Source: Spirometra erinaceieuropaei (Eukaryota; Platyhelminthes; Cestoda; Diphyllobothriidea; Diphyllobothriidae). Taken from it: DNA of 64,000 nucleotides. Positions 12,601 to 26,000 of the stretch are shown here, one piece after another (the first letter of the stretch is position 1; each line of letters begins with the position of its first letter). The stretch is taken from the NCBI GenBank assembly GCA_902702965.1, contig CACRXP010000049.1:1758498-1822497 (forward strand), in the 5' to 3' direction. A model generated the notes under the pieces. The model did not search any database and was not told where the DNA came from. It saw nothing but the letters and a program-made list of their open reading frames with translations. A program made the translations under genes and the position numbers.

Positions 12601-13813
12601 GTTTTTAAAAACCAACACTTTATACTACTTTTAACACGAGCAAAATAGCTTAGCAAATAAGTAATGAACTTTTTTGATGAAGACTTTTGGTTAACGTTTG
12701 ATAGATGACGGCCCTGGATTAATTCTTAACACTGTACATAATTTCCAAAAGTAAAAAGAGGTTACTCGAATGCTCCAGTGCACTTTTCGTACTAAATCTT
12801 AAACCTAGCCATATCCAGGAGCTACACAACAATTGAGTGGCTAAACAGTTTTGCAAACACTTTCAAAAACGATGATCATACTTTCGTTTATTGCCATAAA
12901 TGTCTTCATTTGGCCGTAAGGAAGAAAAGACAAACTCGTTTAAAATAGGCGCCCAAATTAGATGGCACTCATCTCGGGTTATAGACTGAAGAAATCCTTG
13001 GTTTGACATTCCTATATCGCAAAAAGTGCATTATAGGACATTATGCGTTTCCTACAGGTTATTGTTTGTTCAGTCAAATTCATGTTCAGTCCAGCTTTGT
13101 TTTCATGTCAACCTCCAACTTCATAAATTTCCTGGAGCCGTGTTTGAAATACTTTGAATTTCCCGATAATATTTGTAAGCAAAGAGAGGGCGCTGTTGCG
13201 GGGGCTTTTAAATTTACACCGGAAAGTGAAGAATTTAACGCAAGTTTTCAGGGTAGTAGACAACTCTTCCTCTAAACTCAAGTGAACTGTGACGCGGTTT
13301 CTGAATTCACACGGACTGTTTGTAAATAAGTTTGCCCTTCTTCAGGAAAATTACGACTGCGAAACTGTTCGTTCGTTGCAACCAATCTCGTTTAAGTAGG
13401 TGCTTCCTACTAAAACCTTCATTTGCAATATGAAAGGGAAATTAAATCAAAGGCAGAAGTTCGGGATGGGGTCGAGTATGGTTCGAGGCAGGCCGTATTG
13501 CCATAATTTTACTTTTTCCAACTGGGAACATTAATGTGAGAACCAAAGGATCAGACGTCTTTTGATGCACAACCACCTAGCCGCTCACAACCTAAATGAA
13601 TTCCTTTGTCAGAACATCAATTAAACAATTTTTTCGGCATTTGCTTGCTACTTGAAAGTGTCGGTATTTGTAAAATTTACGAAATGCAAGCAAAGTGTTC
13701 CCTTGTTGCAAAAAGCTCCCGCTTGAGCAAATGAGCCGAATTTCCAGTTAAGAGAGTTTTAGTGCCTCCAAAAAAGGAATGTGACGACATTTAATTTTTA
13801 TTGTTTTGTTTTA
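3668..13813. other. Gene-poor intergenic region
   Basis: About 10 kb of AT-rich DNA lies between the divergently oriented Pro-rich gene and TPST. Open frames are short (at most 90 codons), lack recognisable motifs and look like chance. The only strong structure is the hairpin at 4589-4809. The promoters of both neighbouring genes should lie in this interval, but no TATA or initiator can be assigned with confidence. Confidence 0.5.
4589..4809. repeat. Long hairpin / foldback MITE-like element (221 bp)
   Basis: The left arm 4589-4686 is nearly the exact reverse complement of the right arm 4711-4809, separated by a 24-nt loop (4687-4710). Arms of about 98 nt differ by only a few substitutions and small indels, so the palindrome is either young or maintained. 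There is no coding capacity. A small foldback transposon, a hairpin made by template switching, or the source of a small-RNA precursor are all possible. Confidence 0.8.
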
Positions 13814-13853
13814 GAAGAGGAAATAATTTCGACCTAACTCGCTTCCGCACGCG
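13801..13853 (+). promoter_or_regulatory. Splice-acceptor-like site and 5'UTR of TPST
   Basis: A T-rich tract ends in TTTTAG at 13814, 39 nt upstream of the TPST start codon. It looks like a 3' splice site with no coding exon needed upstream. It could receive a spliced leader by trans-splicing, which is common in flatworms, or end a 5'UTR intron. Confidence 0.4.
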
Positions 13854-14043
13854 ATGCGGATTCTGCGCAGACACAAATCACTCCGGATTCTGGCGTGCAT
13901 TGGCCTCTTGACTGTAGTCCTGCATTACTTGTTTTTGTTAAAGAATGCCTCCTCAAACCGACGTGCAGCAACTTTGGGCGACCCCGTCAGCTCCTCAAAG
14001 GGATTGGAGCCTCTCATATTCGTCGGCGGATATCCTCGCAGTG
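13854..14043 (+). CDS. TPST: TPST exon 1
   Basis: The exon encodes the cytoplasmic tail, the signal anchor and the stem region, up to YPRSG. The donor GTAAGT begins at 14044 after the first base of Gly64 (phase 1). Read-through gives an unrelated tail, which is why an unspliced 101-codon frame appears here. The start ATG is the only one upstream of the hydrophobic segment in frame. Confidence 0.93.
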
Positions 14044-17000
14044 GTAAGTTTTGGAGTATACTTGAGTGTCATCATACACATTGGTATACTGCTTTTATTG
14101 ACTTTGACTACAGTAATCCCAATTCCGAAGTAATGCTCATGTTCAAAACCGAAAATTAGCAACGGTATAGTGAAGAACCCTACTTCACTGTCATTAGACT
14201 GCGGATCGTGCCTTATGGGGTTTTATCATGGCATGCATTTGCAGGCTGTTGCAGAAATTACACTACCAACAACGACTATTACCCACGACCTCACATCTTA
14301 ACTCAAAATCCGTTATTTTGTGAAATTAAATTTTTGTTTATTGTTCAATTACTACTCTCACTACCGTTGTCGATCAACAGCGTAGGATAAGATTTTCACT
14401 GTATATTCAGGCAATTTCTGTGTTTTCTTTCATTGTATCAACTCACTGTCTAGCGTTCTGCCCCACGCATAAAACTCCCTTTGCCATAAGTCACGTATGG
14501 CACCGACAGTTAAGTAAAGATCTTCTCTATACCATTGCGCGAAAATTGATGACGATTGCCCAAAACTAGGGGAAGTCTGATCAACAGCATTGTACGCTGG
14601 TTTTGTCTTAAAAGGGCTGCTGGAAAAATCGAGTTTTGAAGCGCAAACTTAGTTGTGGAATTGCTTTCAACAGAAGAAAAACGTTTTCATGACTCATTAC
14701 GTAGACATGGCCAAGTGCTGCTTATCAAGAGCAGAAAAATACTTAATAAATATGAGATGGACACGGCCACCGAATTGTCTGATATAGTTAAGAAAAGATA
14801 TATAAAGCGTTGGGAGTGGGCAAATCGCTCTGGAAAACACTTTTTGACGTATATAGAAAGCCAAAAGCTTTCTTGTGTAGATTGCACATAATGTTCTCGC
14901 GATCTAGTGATCAGCGCTTTGATTACATGCAGATCAAACAGAGCCTCCACGTTAATCGCATATTTAAGGCAATTTCGAATGACCCCTTTTCAAAAAGCTT
15001 CATTTTCTAACCTGCAATGTACATTCGTCATCGTCTCATGAGTCAACGTATTTATGAGAAATATTTGTTCCGAGCCAAATGCCGTCAGAACGACGACCCT
15101 AATTTTATGGTTTTCTCTTCCTGAAAAATCAGTCCGCATCTGTTTGTGCCTGTATGAGTCTAGGGCCGACTGGGTTTATCAGCGAGCTGCATTCCGAGAG
15201 CATCACACTACATCTACCGTTGCCGTCTCGACTAGTCATCCATTAATCAAATGCCCACTAGCCACTTTCGGGCATCATCCAGCTTGGTCCTTTCCACCCT
15301 ACCAATACACTTAGCTGCTCCTACTTGCGTTTCCGTCCATCTTCAACGCTTACTTTCGATCTAATGGGCTCTGGAAGTCGCTAGTCAAGTAAATTGTTCC
15401 ACCCCTTTGCATCCTGCATGCTTTGTTTCCATGTCCTCTCCTCCTCCTCCTTCTCCGACTCCCGCTCCTACTCCTCCCTCCCTCCCCTCCTTCTAACCAC
15501 TCCACCTGCCTCATTTTCTCTGATTCAAACATGCAACAAACAGGCCATCTATGCGCGTTGAGCGTAGTCAGGCAACAGTCTGCATCCCGCCGGTACTCGC
15601 CTACCTCCCATAAACCCTTGTGTGGTTGCAACTAAACCCTGACAAATGCGTAGACAGTCGGAGGAGAAAGAAACCCACCAGGCAAGCGATTTGAAGGCCG
15701 TCATATACATCCGGCAGAATGGACCACTCACCGCTACTTCTGTGCAGCTGCGTTTGTTTAAAGCATTTAGGCTGACATGCGACTCGACTTCTGCAGGTGC
15801 GTGTTCCTTGCTTCTCCCGAGCTGCCCGTGAGAGCTTTTTAAAATTGCACGGAGATGGGGTTTTTGAGGGGCGATCATAGGTCGGCATATTGATGCAGGT
15901 CAAGTGGAGTCAAAGTAGAAAGTCTCGCCGCACGTTTGACTAGCCCTGAGTCCACATTGTGGCTGATTATACAAGGGTCTTAAACATACCGTTTGAAAGA
16001 TTAAACTCATCATTTTTTACCGTCTGACTACTACTTAGCAGGCTACGCATTTTTTGTCAAAATATTTACCTTTGTCTGTTAGAGTCACTTTTATTTGGCG
16101 GAAGATAATAAGCATTACAGGTGGGATACAGGCATGTCTAGTACTGTAACCGGTTTTGTGAACGCCCCTTTCTGAAGAATAAAACCGGATTCCGGAAGCT
16201 TTGCCAATAAAAATACGGTCGTTCAGACACATTAAAAAGTAGTTGTCACCAAGAGCAATACTTAGAAATCAAACTTCAATGGACAGTAAGCATTCCTTTT
16301 TCCGCCAGAGTTTGAATTCACGTGCGTGGGATCCCGAAGAACATTGAACATATTCGGTCTTCCCAACATGCACAAAATTCTTGCCCGCCATTATATCTAT
16401 ATAAGTGCATAAGTCACGTTTCCTATCATGACAGACTGTTGAATTTTTTAATATTTCGTGGAGGAAACGTACCTGAGAATTGTGAGCATAGTTTTGCGAA
16501 CAGTTTCAATTTTATGTAAAATAAAGAAAACTCAATATTCATAAATGTTTTGGCAGTTTTTAAAAAGTCATATTAACTCAGTTGTAAAAAACTCGGTTCC
16601 ACGGTGGAAATCGAACCCACGACAGTAAGGGAAAAGCTTTGGTACAGCCAGACGCTGCAGTAGGGCAGGCGAGTTACTTGACCCAGATTTGATTAAACTC
16701 GCGTCGCCTGGCAGGGTCTCGTAGCTCAGGTGGTTAGAGCGTTGCCTGTACTAAAGCCTCCTCCTTACTGTCGTGGGGCTCGAATCCCGCCGAGGCGCCG
16801 AGTTTTCCACAGTCGGGTCAATATGGAGACTCCATATATTATTATGTATCACAAAATAATTGCGCCTGTACATGCACCATTATTAATTAAATATGTCTAC
16901 CATCTAGCAACTGAGATCCAATATTTTCGGGGATTTTTCTAAACGAAGCCCATTAAAAACACACTGTACCGTTTTAACGCAGCTTACTGGTGCCTTCTAA

Positions 17001-20000
17001 TGTAAAAAACCTCGCTTGCTGTAGAAGACATTTGCAAAAGTTGTAAAGTTACACTCAAAATGGCTTGGATGAGGTAAAGAGTATTTAGGGTCGTATTTAT
17101 TATGCCCGTCATTTCGGCTAATTAAAAGAAGCGTCCACATTTATTCAAAAAAAACAATCTGTAACGAAACCACTGATATTAACCACAGAATACTTTTTGT
17201 GCTAAATTTGACTTTCCCATGCAACCAAGTTGAAAGCAAACCTGCAGCAATATATAGGTATCGAGAATGCATAACGGCAAGTGTAGTTTCGACCCAATTC
17301 CCTGACTGTGATCTAATCCGGTCAGTTCACTTTTGCCCTTTCGCCTTGGCAAACGTCTTCGCGGCCAATATAGGCAGCCAAACATCCACTTGAGCAAACA
17401 AACATAAAATCAGACAGTACTGAGAACAGTGAACTCCCTGAAGTCCGACTGTCCACAAACTGGGTCTTCACATCCCAACCATTCCGAGCAATTTTTATTG
17501 TAAAATCTACATGTAAAAGGTACAGAGTCCCGTGTCATAGGTGACACCTTCCCTGGCAATTAAAAATCCCATCATTTTGACGTTAAAAGCATTAACTAGT
17601 TAGCCTTGCTGAAATTTGTTTGTACAAAACTTACCCACTTAGATTTGAACTTCGGCAAGCCACTCAATCCTGACATATTATTAGAATTTACTAAACAAAC
17701 ATCCGTTATCGCGTGATTGACTGTTTTTATAGAAAGAACGATAGTATTTATTAATGCCGCCCCTTGTCCCGAGAATTCCGATTCAGTCTGCCTTCATTTG
17801 GCGTCCAGCAATTGGAGCAAGCTGGTTCTCGCAAACGTGCGTTTTCAGTAAGCAGGTGTGGGCACGTTCTGGTTACCTTCCATGAAGCCGACGCGCGTAT
17901 TCAGGTGCCCATGCCTAGGAGTGACAGGATACTAATTGCTTTTCACCTTAACTGGTGACAATTTCTCACTCTGTCTGTCAAACAGTCATAGCAACCAAAG
18001 CAAAACAGACGAAAATAAACAGACCGGCTCACTTAATTCCAATGTTGTCTATTAGGGCACCGACTTTGGTTGACATGACTGGCTGAAAGATAGATTAAAT
18101 TTTAGAGTACTTCTTGCCCATTCTAGTCTGTCTTAAATGGCATTAGCTTTCGGAAAACTCCTATCTGCTACCCAACCCGCTAATCTACCTGTAAAAGGAA
18201 GGCGAACCTCCAGAGAACCGAAGTACTAACAACTAGACTGAAAGCAACAGGACCCATTCAAGAATCTCTTTGAGTAATGCAATGAGGTCCACTTCTACAA
18301 GGATATTACTATCCGAACGCGGCACTGAACAATTGGTCGACCGGCTTTTCAGGGTTTGGGGAGTCTTAAGCCTGAGTCCTGACCATATGCAACCAAAAAA
18401 TTGTTAATTAAATTGTTTTTGCGCACGTTAAAGACCTGCTGATATCTTTGAAATAGGTATTTTGAAGTTACCGCATACAATTTTGCTAAAATTTACTAAA
18501 TCAGATAGTTGAGCGAGAAATATCGACGTGCTGCCTTTGCTTTATCTACAATTTCATCATTACATACTAACCGACTGGGACACAATTCATTTAGTTGATT
18601 TGATGACAAGCTGTCGCAGAGGAATTACCAACATTCTTGACAAAAGCTGCAGAACCCACAACTATCCTGACCGTTCAATGTTTATAGGCAAACGAGGCTG
18701 AAAGTTACGTTTGGTTTATCATAAGACAAAATTCATCATGAACGCTGTGGCAAAAATAAATTGGCAACGGTATGGAGAAGGACCCCACTTAACTGTTAGT
18801 AGACTGTGGATCGTGCCATACGTGATTTATGATAGAGGGAATTTTACTGGTGGGGCAGCACGCTCACAGTAAGCTGACAAAATGAAAGAAAACACAGAAA
18901 TTGCCTGGATTTTAGCCAAAAGTCTTATCTTAAATGAGAGTAGTAATTAAACAATGAACAAAAAGCAAATTTCACAAAATAACGAATTTTGAGTTCAGAT
19001 GTGAGGTCGTGGGGAGTAACCGTTGTTAGTAGTGTAATTTCTGCATCAGTCTGCAAATGTATGCTAAGATAAAACCCCTTATGACACGATCCACAGTCTG
19101 TCGACAGTTAAGTAGGGTCCTTTTCTAGACCGTTGCCAATAAATTCAAACAAGTTTTTTTGCAAACAACCACACAGAAGTAAAAAAACAGAGCTTGGAAT
19201 TGGGCTCAGCGAAGAGGAGCCAGACTGATTTCTCACCGCCTTGCCTAACTATGCCGTCGATATGCTCTATCCATTTAATGTTACGCTGTTTTTACCAGTC
19301 CTGCCTAGTATTCTAATATAGACCAGGCAAGCAGACACCAAGAAGGGGGTTAGTAGGTTACCAGAGGTGTGTTTTTTAAGTTGACCCAAATATGCACGCG
19401 GCATCCAAAGCCATGAACTGAAAATCACCCAGAGTTCCAAAACAGTGGACCTGTAAGAACAGGAAAAGAAGGTGACATATTGCTAGTTGGCCTAAACGTC
19501 GGTGATGAAAGCATGCAAGGGGCATCGTTCTAATCAGAACCAGTGTCTTTGGGAAACAATTTTTTAACCGAAGGAGAAAGAAATCATCCCAACAGCTACA
19601 CTAAGGGCAGTTATCTTGTTATTCCCCTTTTTAGTCAGAGAGAAAACTGACTTTCACCACGGAAGCGACAGTAAGCATGTTTAATGTCACGCCTTCTCAG
19701 AGGGAGGGTGCGTTGTGTAAGCGGCTAGCGTCCGGAGTTGGTCAGTTTAGCTCCTAGTTATCCCAGTGCTTACTTTTCCCCTCTGGCGTCGGGAGGCCAA
19801 CGCCCCAAGTAAGTAAACAGATTTTCGCACGAGAGCTTTTTTAGCATTTACTCATATTCCTCGACGTAGGTTTAGGAAAATCATGATGTGCTGACTGGGG
19901 GTTTTCCCCTGAGAGATATATTTCAGTACCTTATACCAAACCACAGCAGAGTCCTTCCCATTATGAGTTTAGAACTGAAGAGTTGACATTGGGCGGTCTA

Positions 20001-23000
20001 TAACCTCCTACTTTCTGCATACTCTCCAAACCTTCACCACCTTTCAGGCAAGGCATTGGAAAGGATGTTATGTGAGTCAATATCTTCTGGTTGTCAAAGG
20101 GATCCGTTAATTGAAATAATCACTGTGCCCTTTGGACCACGATAACTGCTTGGAGGAGACGCAGTCTGCTACTCACGAGTTTTATGACCGGGTGTTTTAC
20201 GGGCAGAGGACAGTAGACGGCAAATATTCTGACGTGCCGTGGCCGATTTGTAAATCTCGAAAACCTGTCAGCCAGAGGGAGAGGCAGGCAAAGGCAAGCC
20301 ATTGCCTGCTAAAAGCTTTTACCCGATGCGGTCGAAAAGTGTGATGAAGGGTTTTGCCGGGTCGATAAGCAGGAACTCACATTTACCTAACTGCTAGGGC
20401 ATTTTGAGTTAATTCACATCAAAAATTTCAGAATTAAGTGAAAGGTTCCGAATTTGTCTTCGCTGACGGCTACAGATGATTGGATTGCAAAGAGGGCGAC
20501 CAAAATGTTACTGCTATAAGCAAAAGTAACAAACATGACTAGACTCTGGAAAGCTTTTCAAAGCAGACATTGATCATCGTTAAAATTCCTGAAACTTGTG
20601 CATGTCAAGATTCACTGTCGATGAAATCTACGGTGTCCGGATCGAACATCAATCTTCTGTGTTTTATCAACAGGCAGACATTCTCCAACCGCAAATCAGT
20701 AAACTCCAGTCCATGAATTTGGATGTTTGTAATTTTAGCCCATATAGCCGTAGTCCAGTGACCGCGATCGTTCTATAATGAGGACTATAAGACAAAAAAT
20801 CGAAGTAGCCATTTAAATGACCCTCACGTTGCTTGGCGACACCAGTTGGGCATATGTCGCTTTCGTAAAAGCTCGGGAGGTGCCGAAGTAAATCTTTCGA
20901 CAGGCCCTTAAATGGAGCAGCCTACTTGATTATCCCTTCCCAGCCGACCGTTAGAAAAATTATCTCAACTGTATTCCTTTATAATTACATCCTGGCCTCT
21001 AAATGAGAAGTTCTTCGTCCATATGCTTAAAGCATACTCAGGGTCTTAATGATTGTGAGCGTCTCCTATGCCAGGATCAACAAACCCTGGCCCTCGCAGC
21101 CTGGTGTGCGCTGGAATTTTAATGGCACGTGGTTCCTTGCCGGTAGATGCGCTTGAGCGCCCGCTAGGTGTACAGGTCGTGAGCATGGTTAGCCAGTCAT
21201 CCTCGTCGTCTTTCTGACCCGCTGTGGGGGTATTGTTGTTGGTTAAAATCTTCTTCCAGTGTAAGTTGTAGATTAGGAAGTGTGGTGATACACCTGGGTG
21301 CGGTTACGACCGTGTCAATGATCGTTGTATAATGAGAATTAGACTATAAAAGTTTGAAGTAGCCGGTTGAGTGATTCTCATATTGTTGGGCGCTTAATTA
21401 AATATTTTGGCAACCCTTTCAGTAGAACAGCTTACTTGGTTGGGATCTCCAAGCCGATCGTTAGAAAACAGTATCTCTATTGAATTTCTTCAAATTGCTT
21501 CCTGACCTCTGAGCGAGAATGTTTTAATCCATATAACTAGATCATGTTAGGGAAAACAATAAACTTACGCCACACACTGCCAATATTAATTTGCAATTCC
21601 TGTATATATATTTAGTCATTTTGTTTATATCAAGATGTGCAAAAACTCGGCGAATTAACTTATTTCATAGGAAAAAACGCCAAATGTAATTTTATTCGAT
21701 CAGTGAAGTAATTGTGGTCTTTGTAAGGCTTCTAATTGTGCCAAAACTCAAGACACTTTGGTTTTCAGGGCGAGCAGCCAAATATTCCTGAGTTTATTGG
21801 TACTATTCACAGGGTGTGCAACACTGTACGTATACTTTGGAGTGTTATATGAGCACTGAGAGGTCTGCAAGTAAAAACATATTGGAAAATTTGAGTTGTC
21901 TCCAGAGAAACTCTTATAATATTACATGCCAATGAAAACACATGTTGAACTATAAAAGGCGCAACTATTGGTACCCAATTGATGTTGAAATAGTCTTTTT
22001 CAAATAAAAATATTGAAAAATGAAGTGTGTTTGCTGTAAAGAGTCCAAAAATGCTCTATAAGTATTATTCATAAATATTTTGAGTCATTTTAAACACATC
22101 TTAAAATAAGATTGTTGGCCAGTTAGTTGACCCTCGAATGCCACTGACAACTCAAGAGATTCCCAGTTAAATGTCAGCCTACTGTCGTGCAGGAATAAAC
22201 TCAATGCTTTGTTCCCGGTAATCGGTCCTGTAACATCAAAAAAAACTTTTGCCTTTTTAAACAAGTTATAAATGTACAACCAGTGTCTTCCGCGCTTTGA
22301 CTCACACAGCATGAGCGTAGCATTTATAAAGGGTGTACTTCAGGCATTATATACATAGCATGTATCATTCCTGTTCGTTAGTGCCGATTCCGACGACTAG
22401 AAAAGTTGCGCTGACTATCTGGCGCCGTTAAAAAGTCCAGACTAGACAGCATCGCTTGGCTGTTGCCTTTGCAGGTCATATCATACGCTTTTTTGATATA
22501 GTACGCTGCCTATATTATTCTATGCCAACTTCAAAACATTTACAATTGTATCTTTATTGACGCATTTTTCCAGTTTTTAATCTCGGCACTGAGCTCCAAC
22601 GTCTTAGTCTGCTTTTCCTTTCACGCGAATCCCATTTCTACCAAGAGGGAAGATTTTAAGATGACTTTAAGCCACTGAATCAAGCACGCCTGTTTTCCGA
22701 AAGTTCATAATTACAAAGCTACATCCTAAGTAGACGTTTGGCACATGTTGGGGAGCATTATCGCATTGCCAAAACGGCCTACGTTTTATGATTTTCTAGA
22801 AAAGAAAGTTTGTCAAAGCAGTTGTCATGACAACTGGTTTCAGCATACTATGAAGATGAAGAGTTCCACCAAAGAAAGAGTGTGTACTGGATGTTTTAAT
22901 TTTGAAATGTAGTAGTTTTTGCACCGGAGGCAATCGGCTTAGATGTGGGAATTTTTCAATCCACTGAGGTTTCCAGCCCATTTTAAATCATAAAAATCCT

Positions 23001-26000
23001 GAACTTTGGATAAGGTATTCAACCCAAATTCAGCTCACTTTCGAAGCCGAGCAAGAAATCAAACTTTCGACTTGCCTACTAAAAACACTAATAATAGATG
23101 GAGTAGTTTTAATCGGTTAATTGCCTGAGACCATTATACTCATAAATAAATTAAGATGGAGGTCCATTCATACACCTTCGTGTCCATCCTCGTCAAAAAA
23201 TTAATGTTTGAATCTCGTCTTACGGACTATTTGTATGAAATATTCCAACCGGGTCAAATGCGATGGCTGCGCTGCAAAAAATTGTTTCACTGTAAAAGCC
23301 ATTTTTGGATCCTTGGAGGCGACCGTATTTCTAACCGAGTCTTCATACACGTCAGAAAACCAAAATAAAAAATAAATTTCCCATAAAAAGGGACATTTGT
23401 CGAAGATAAAAGATTGTTTATCAGGATTAAATTTAAACCCAACAAGGGTGACAAGACATGCGGAAGGAAATTTTATAGATGAGCGAGTTTGGGGTGTAGT
23501 GAAACCTCGTCAAGCGTACGTACGACCGCGGAGCATGGGACAGCATTCATTCATTTGGGGGTGGGTGTGAGGGAACAGGGGGAGAAGGGGGCTATCTCCT
23601 TCACCAAATCTAACCCTGGCAATGCACGATGGATCATGAGGTGTAAATCCTTGCCAAGTTCTGTTTGTCTCCTTTGTACCGCATCTGTCTCTGAGTACCA
23701 TACCCTGCTCAAGTATGCGCGAATCCTTTTTGATCGCCCTAGTCTATTTTCTTACTGAACCGTTAATTTTGCACATATGCAATAACCATAAGAAATTGAA
23801 CAATGAGTCGTACAACCCTGTGGCATCCTTAAATTTTGCGTGTTTTGCTGCATTATCTTGTCCATATTCAACGACGAATTAGGAATAAAATAAGTACATG
23901 TGTAACGTATTTCATCCCTATACATAAGTGTAAATTCATACGGCATTACTACCGCAGCACGAAACTATCGCGTTTCCCCTTAAACATTTCGCTCAAGTGA
24001 GCGTAAAACGTGTCGCATTTCGTCAGGACAAGTAGCTGCTTGTGCAGCCTGACTAAAAATCATCCGTGGAGCCCTGACCCAGGCGTCAAACTGCATCATG
24101 CCTGTCTTCGCAATTTGGAGCTTATGCAGCCTTCTTGCAGTTGGGTCGAATACTCAGGTTTTATGCATTCCCCTGGAGAGAGGGCAGGGGTTGCCTGACT
24201 GACGCGCGTCTTTGGCAACCAGTCCAGTTTGCCGGCACTTTGGGCCTAGCTGGACAAAGGACATTTGCGTTGGGATATAGCCAGCTCAGTTGGACCTCCC
24301 CTTTTGTGCTAATGCACCGCTCGGCAACAGTTGTCACACAGACCTACCCCCCCCCCCCTCGGACAGGTGTACCTGTGGACTCAAAATAGAGCGCTGACTG
24401 TCATGGTAGCGGCAGGGGGGGGATCGCGGAGGGGGAAAGCGGACAATAGTGCGAGGCTCGCAAAGAGTTACAAAGGCCGGAGAGATGGCAAAATTGACAG
24501 CTTAGGAGGAATGCATCGATCCTTTTGCTGCAAATTCTTAGAAGACAGACAGCGAGAGAGGGTTAACGTCGCTCAAATGCAGCAGAATTCTCATCATCTG
24601 TCTGTCCAGAAAGGCCTCCGTTTCGGCCTACTTTTCGCCCTTGCCTTTGTTTTGACAAACGTTAATGAGGAAACAGGTGATTTTATCTTATAATTCGGAC
24701 GTTTTGTGCACGACCCCTATTGACTAAAGCAAAAAAGGTTACGATGACAGAAGACAATAGTTTGCTTCCGTTTACTCCCTAGCAATGAGAATGCCAGACA
24801 GTCTGCCAAAATAAAGGTGATAATGCTGAATAATCAGAAGTCTGTTCGGGCAGTTTTAGTGAAACACGATCGCAGTCAGTGTCAACGGAGCTATGTGTAA
24901 GTCTTTAAATTAATAATGCGTAGCAAGTGCTCTTAGAGGTGTCAGAAAATTTGTGCAGATATGTAAGCATAGCAAACAGCTTACAGAATGTAAGTTTTTT
25001 CCCTTATGTTAACGTCAAAATCTTTTTGTTCAAAGCTAATCTGTTCCCAACAAGTTACGAAATTTCAAGGAGCGTCGTGCACGAAACATAGAAAGAAAGG
25101 AATACCCAACCATGCCACCCTTTAAATCGTTTTTTGTCCAATTTCATAATCACCTGCATATCTTAGTAAGTCCGTGGCAATTACTCTTTCTGTAGTTCGG
25201 TCTTTCTGGGAGTGAAATAAATCTCCACCAACTGACTTAAAACAAAACATCCACAATCACATGAGCAATTAAATATGTCAAAAATGTTTGCTAATTATTC
25301 TGAGTGAAGATGATAAGCAGATGCAGGATTTTACGTAAAGTGATGTAAAGAATACTGTTTTGCGTACGCCTAGCCTCATGCAACCGGCTTGCAAAATTAT
25401 TAAAAAAATGCACAATGTTCTTTAAAGTTACGAAGGCAGTAGAGAAGAACATACTTGAACTAAAAAGTTCTTACTCAAAAATGAGAGAGAGAGCCGTGTG
25501 AAGCAGTGCGATGTGAATGCTGAACTCCAAAATGGGCATGAAGGCAGGTTCTCAAACGTTCATTTGAGCTAACTGTTTGCTTTATATATTAATGAAATGA
25601 GGGATATCGGTTTGAATGGCTATATATTCGTGATTTCCAGGTAATTTGTAAAAAAATTGTTTCCGTAGAGCAAACATCATGCTTAGCTGGACTGTTAAAA
25701 TAAGTGAAAACACGAATACAGCAAATACGTTGCTTTTAGCTGCATGGCAAAACTATTTTGGTAAGGCATTCTGAGACGAAAACAACTTCTTATCTCTTCC
25801 TCTCTCTTCTCCCCTCTCTCTCCAATCGTTCGTCAAGCCATTGTTTGCGTGCAGATTTGATCAGATATATTTGAAGACAGCCGGGTGAGATAATGAGTAA
25901 AACTACATGATATCGGTGCACGATGCTTGTATCATAAACGTGAGGACAAGACCTGACAGTATTTCAAGTTCAACATGCAACACTCACAGAAAGAAAGCAA

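Noticed and set aside
14655..14891. A 78-codon basic open frame in TPST intron 1
   Set aside because: It shows no recognised motif, splice structure or similarity to the flanking exons, and is expected by chance over 14 kb.
15350..15635. Arg-rich and Leu/Pro-rich frames on opposite strands
   Set aside because: They are produced by the low-complexity pyrimidine tract at 15431-15492.
16720..16800. Possible functional tRNA gene
   Set aside because: Box A and box B are recognisable, but the anticodon and T stems are mismatched and related copies occur elsewhere, so it is treated as a tRNA-derived repeat.
23489..24693. Several 60-120 codon frames in the GC-richer stretch
   Set aside because: Frames overlap on both strands without motifs. 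Higher GC lowers stop frequency and explains them.
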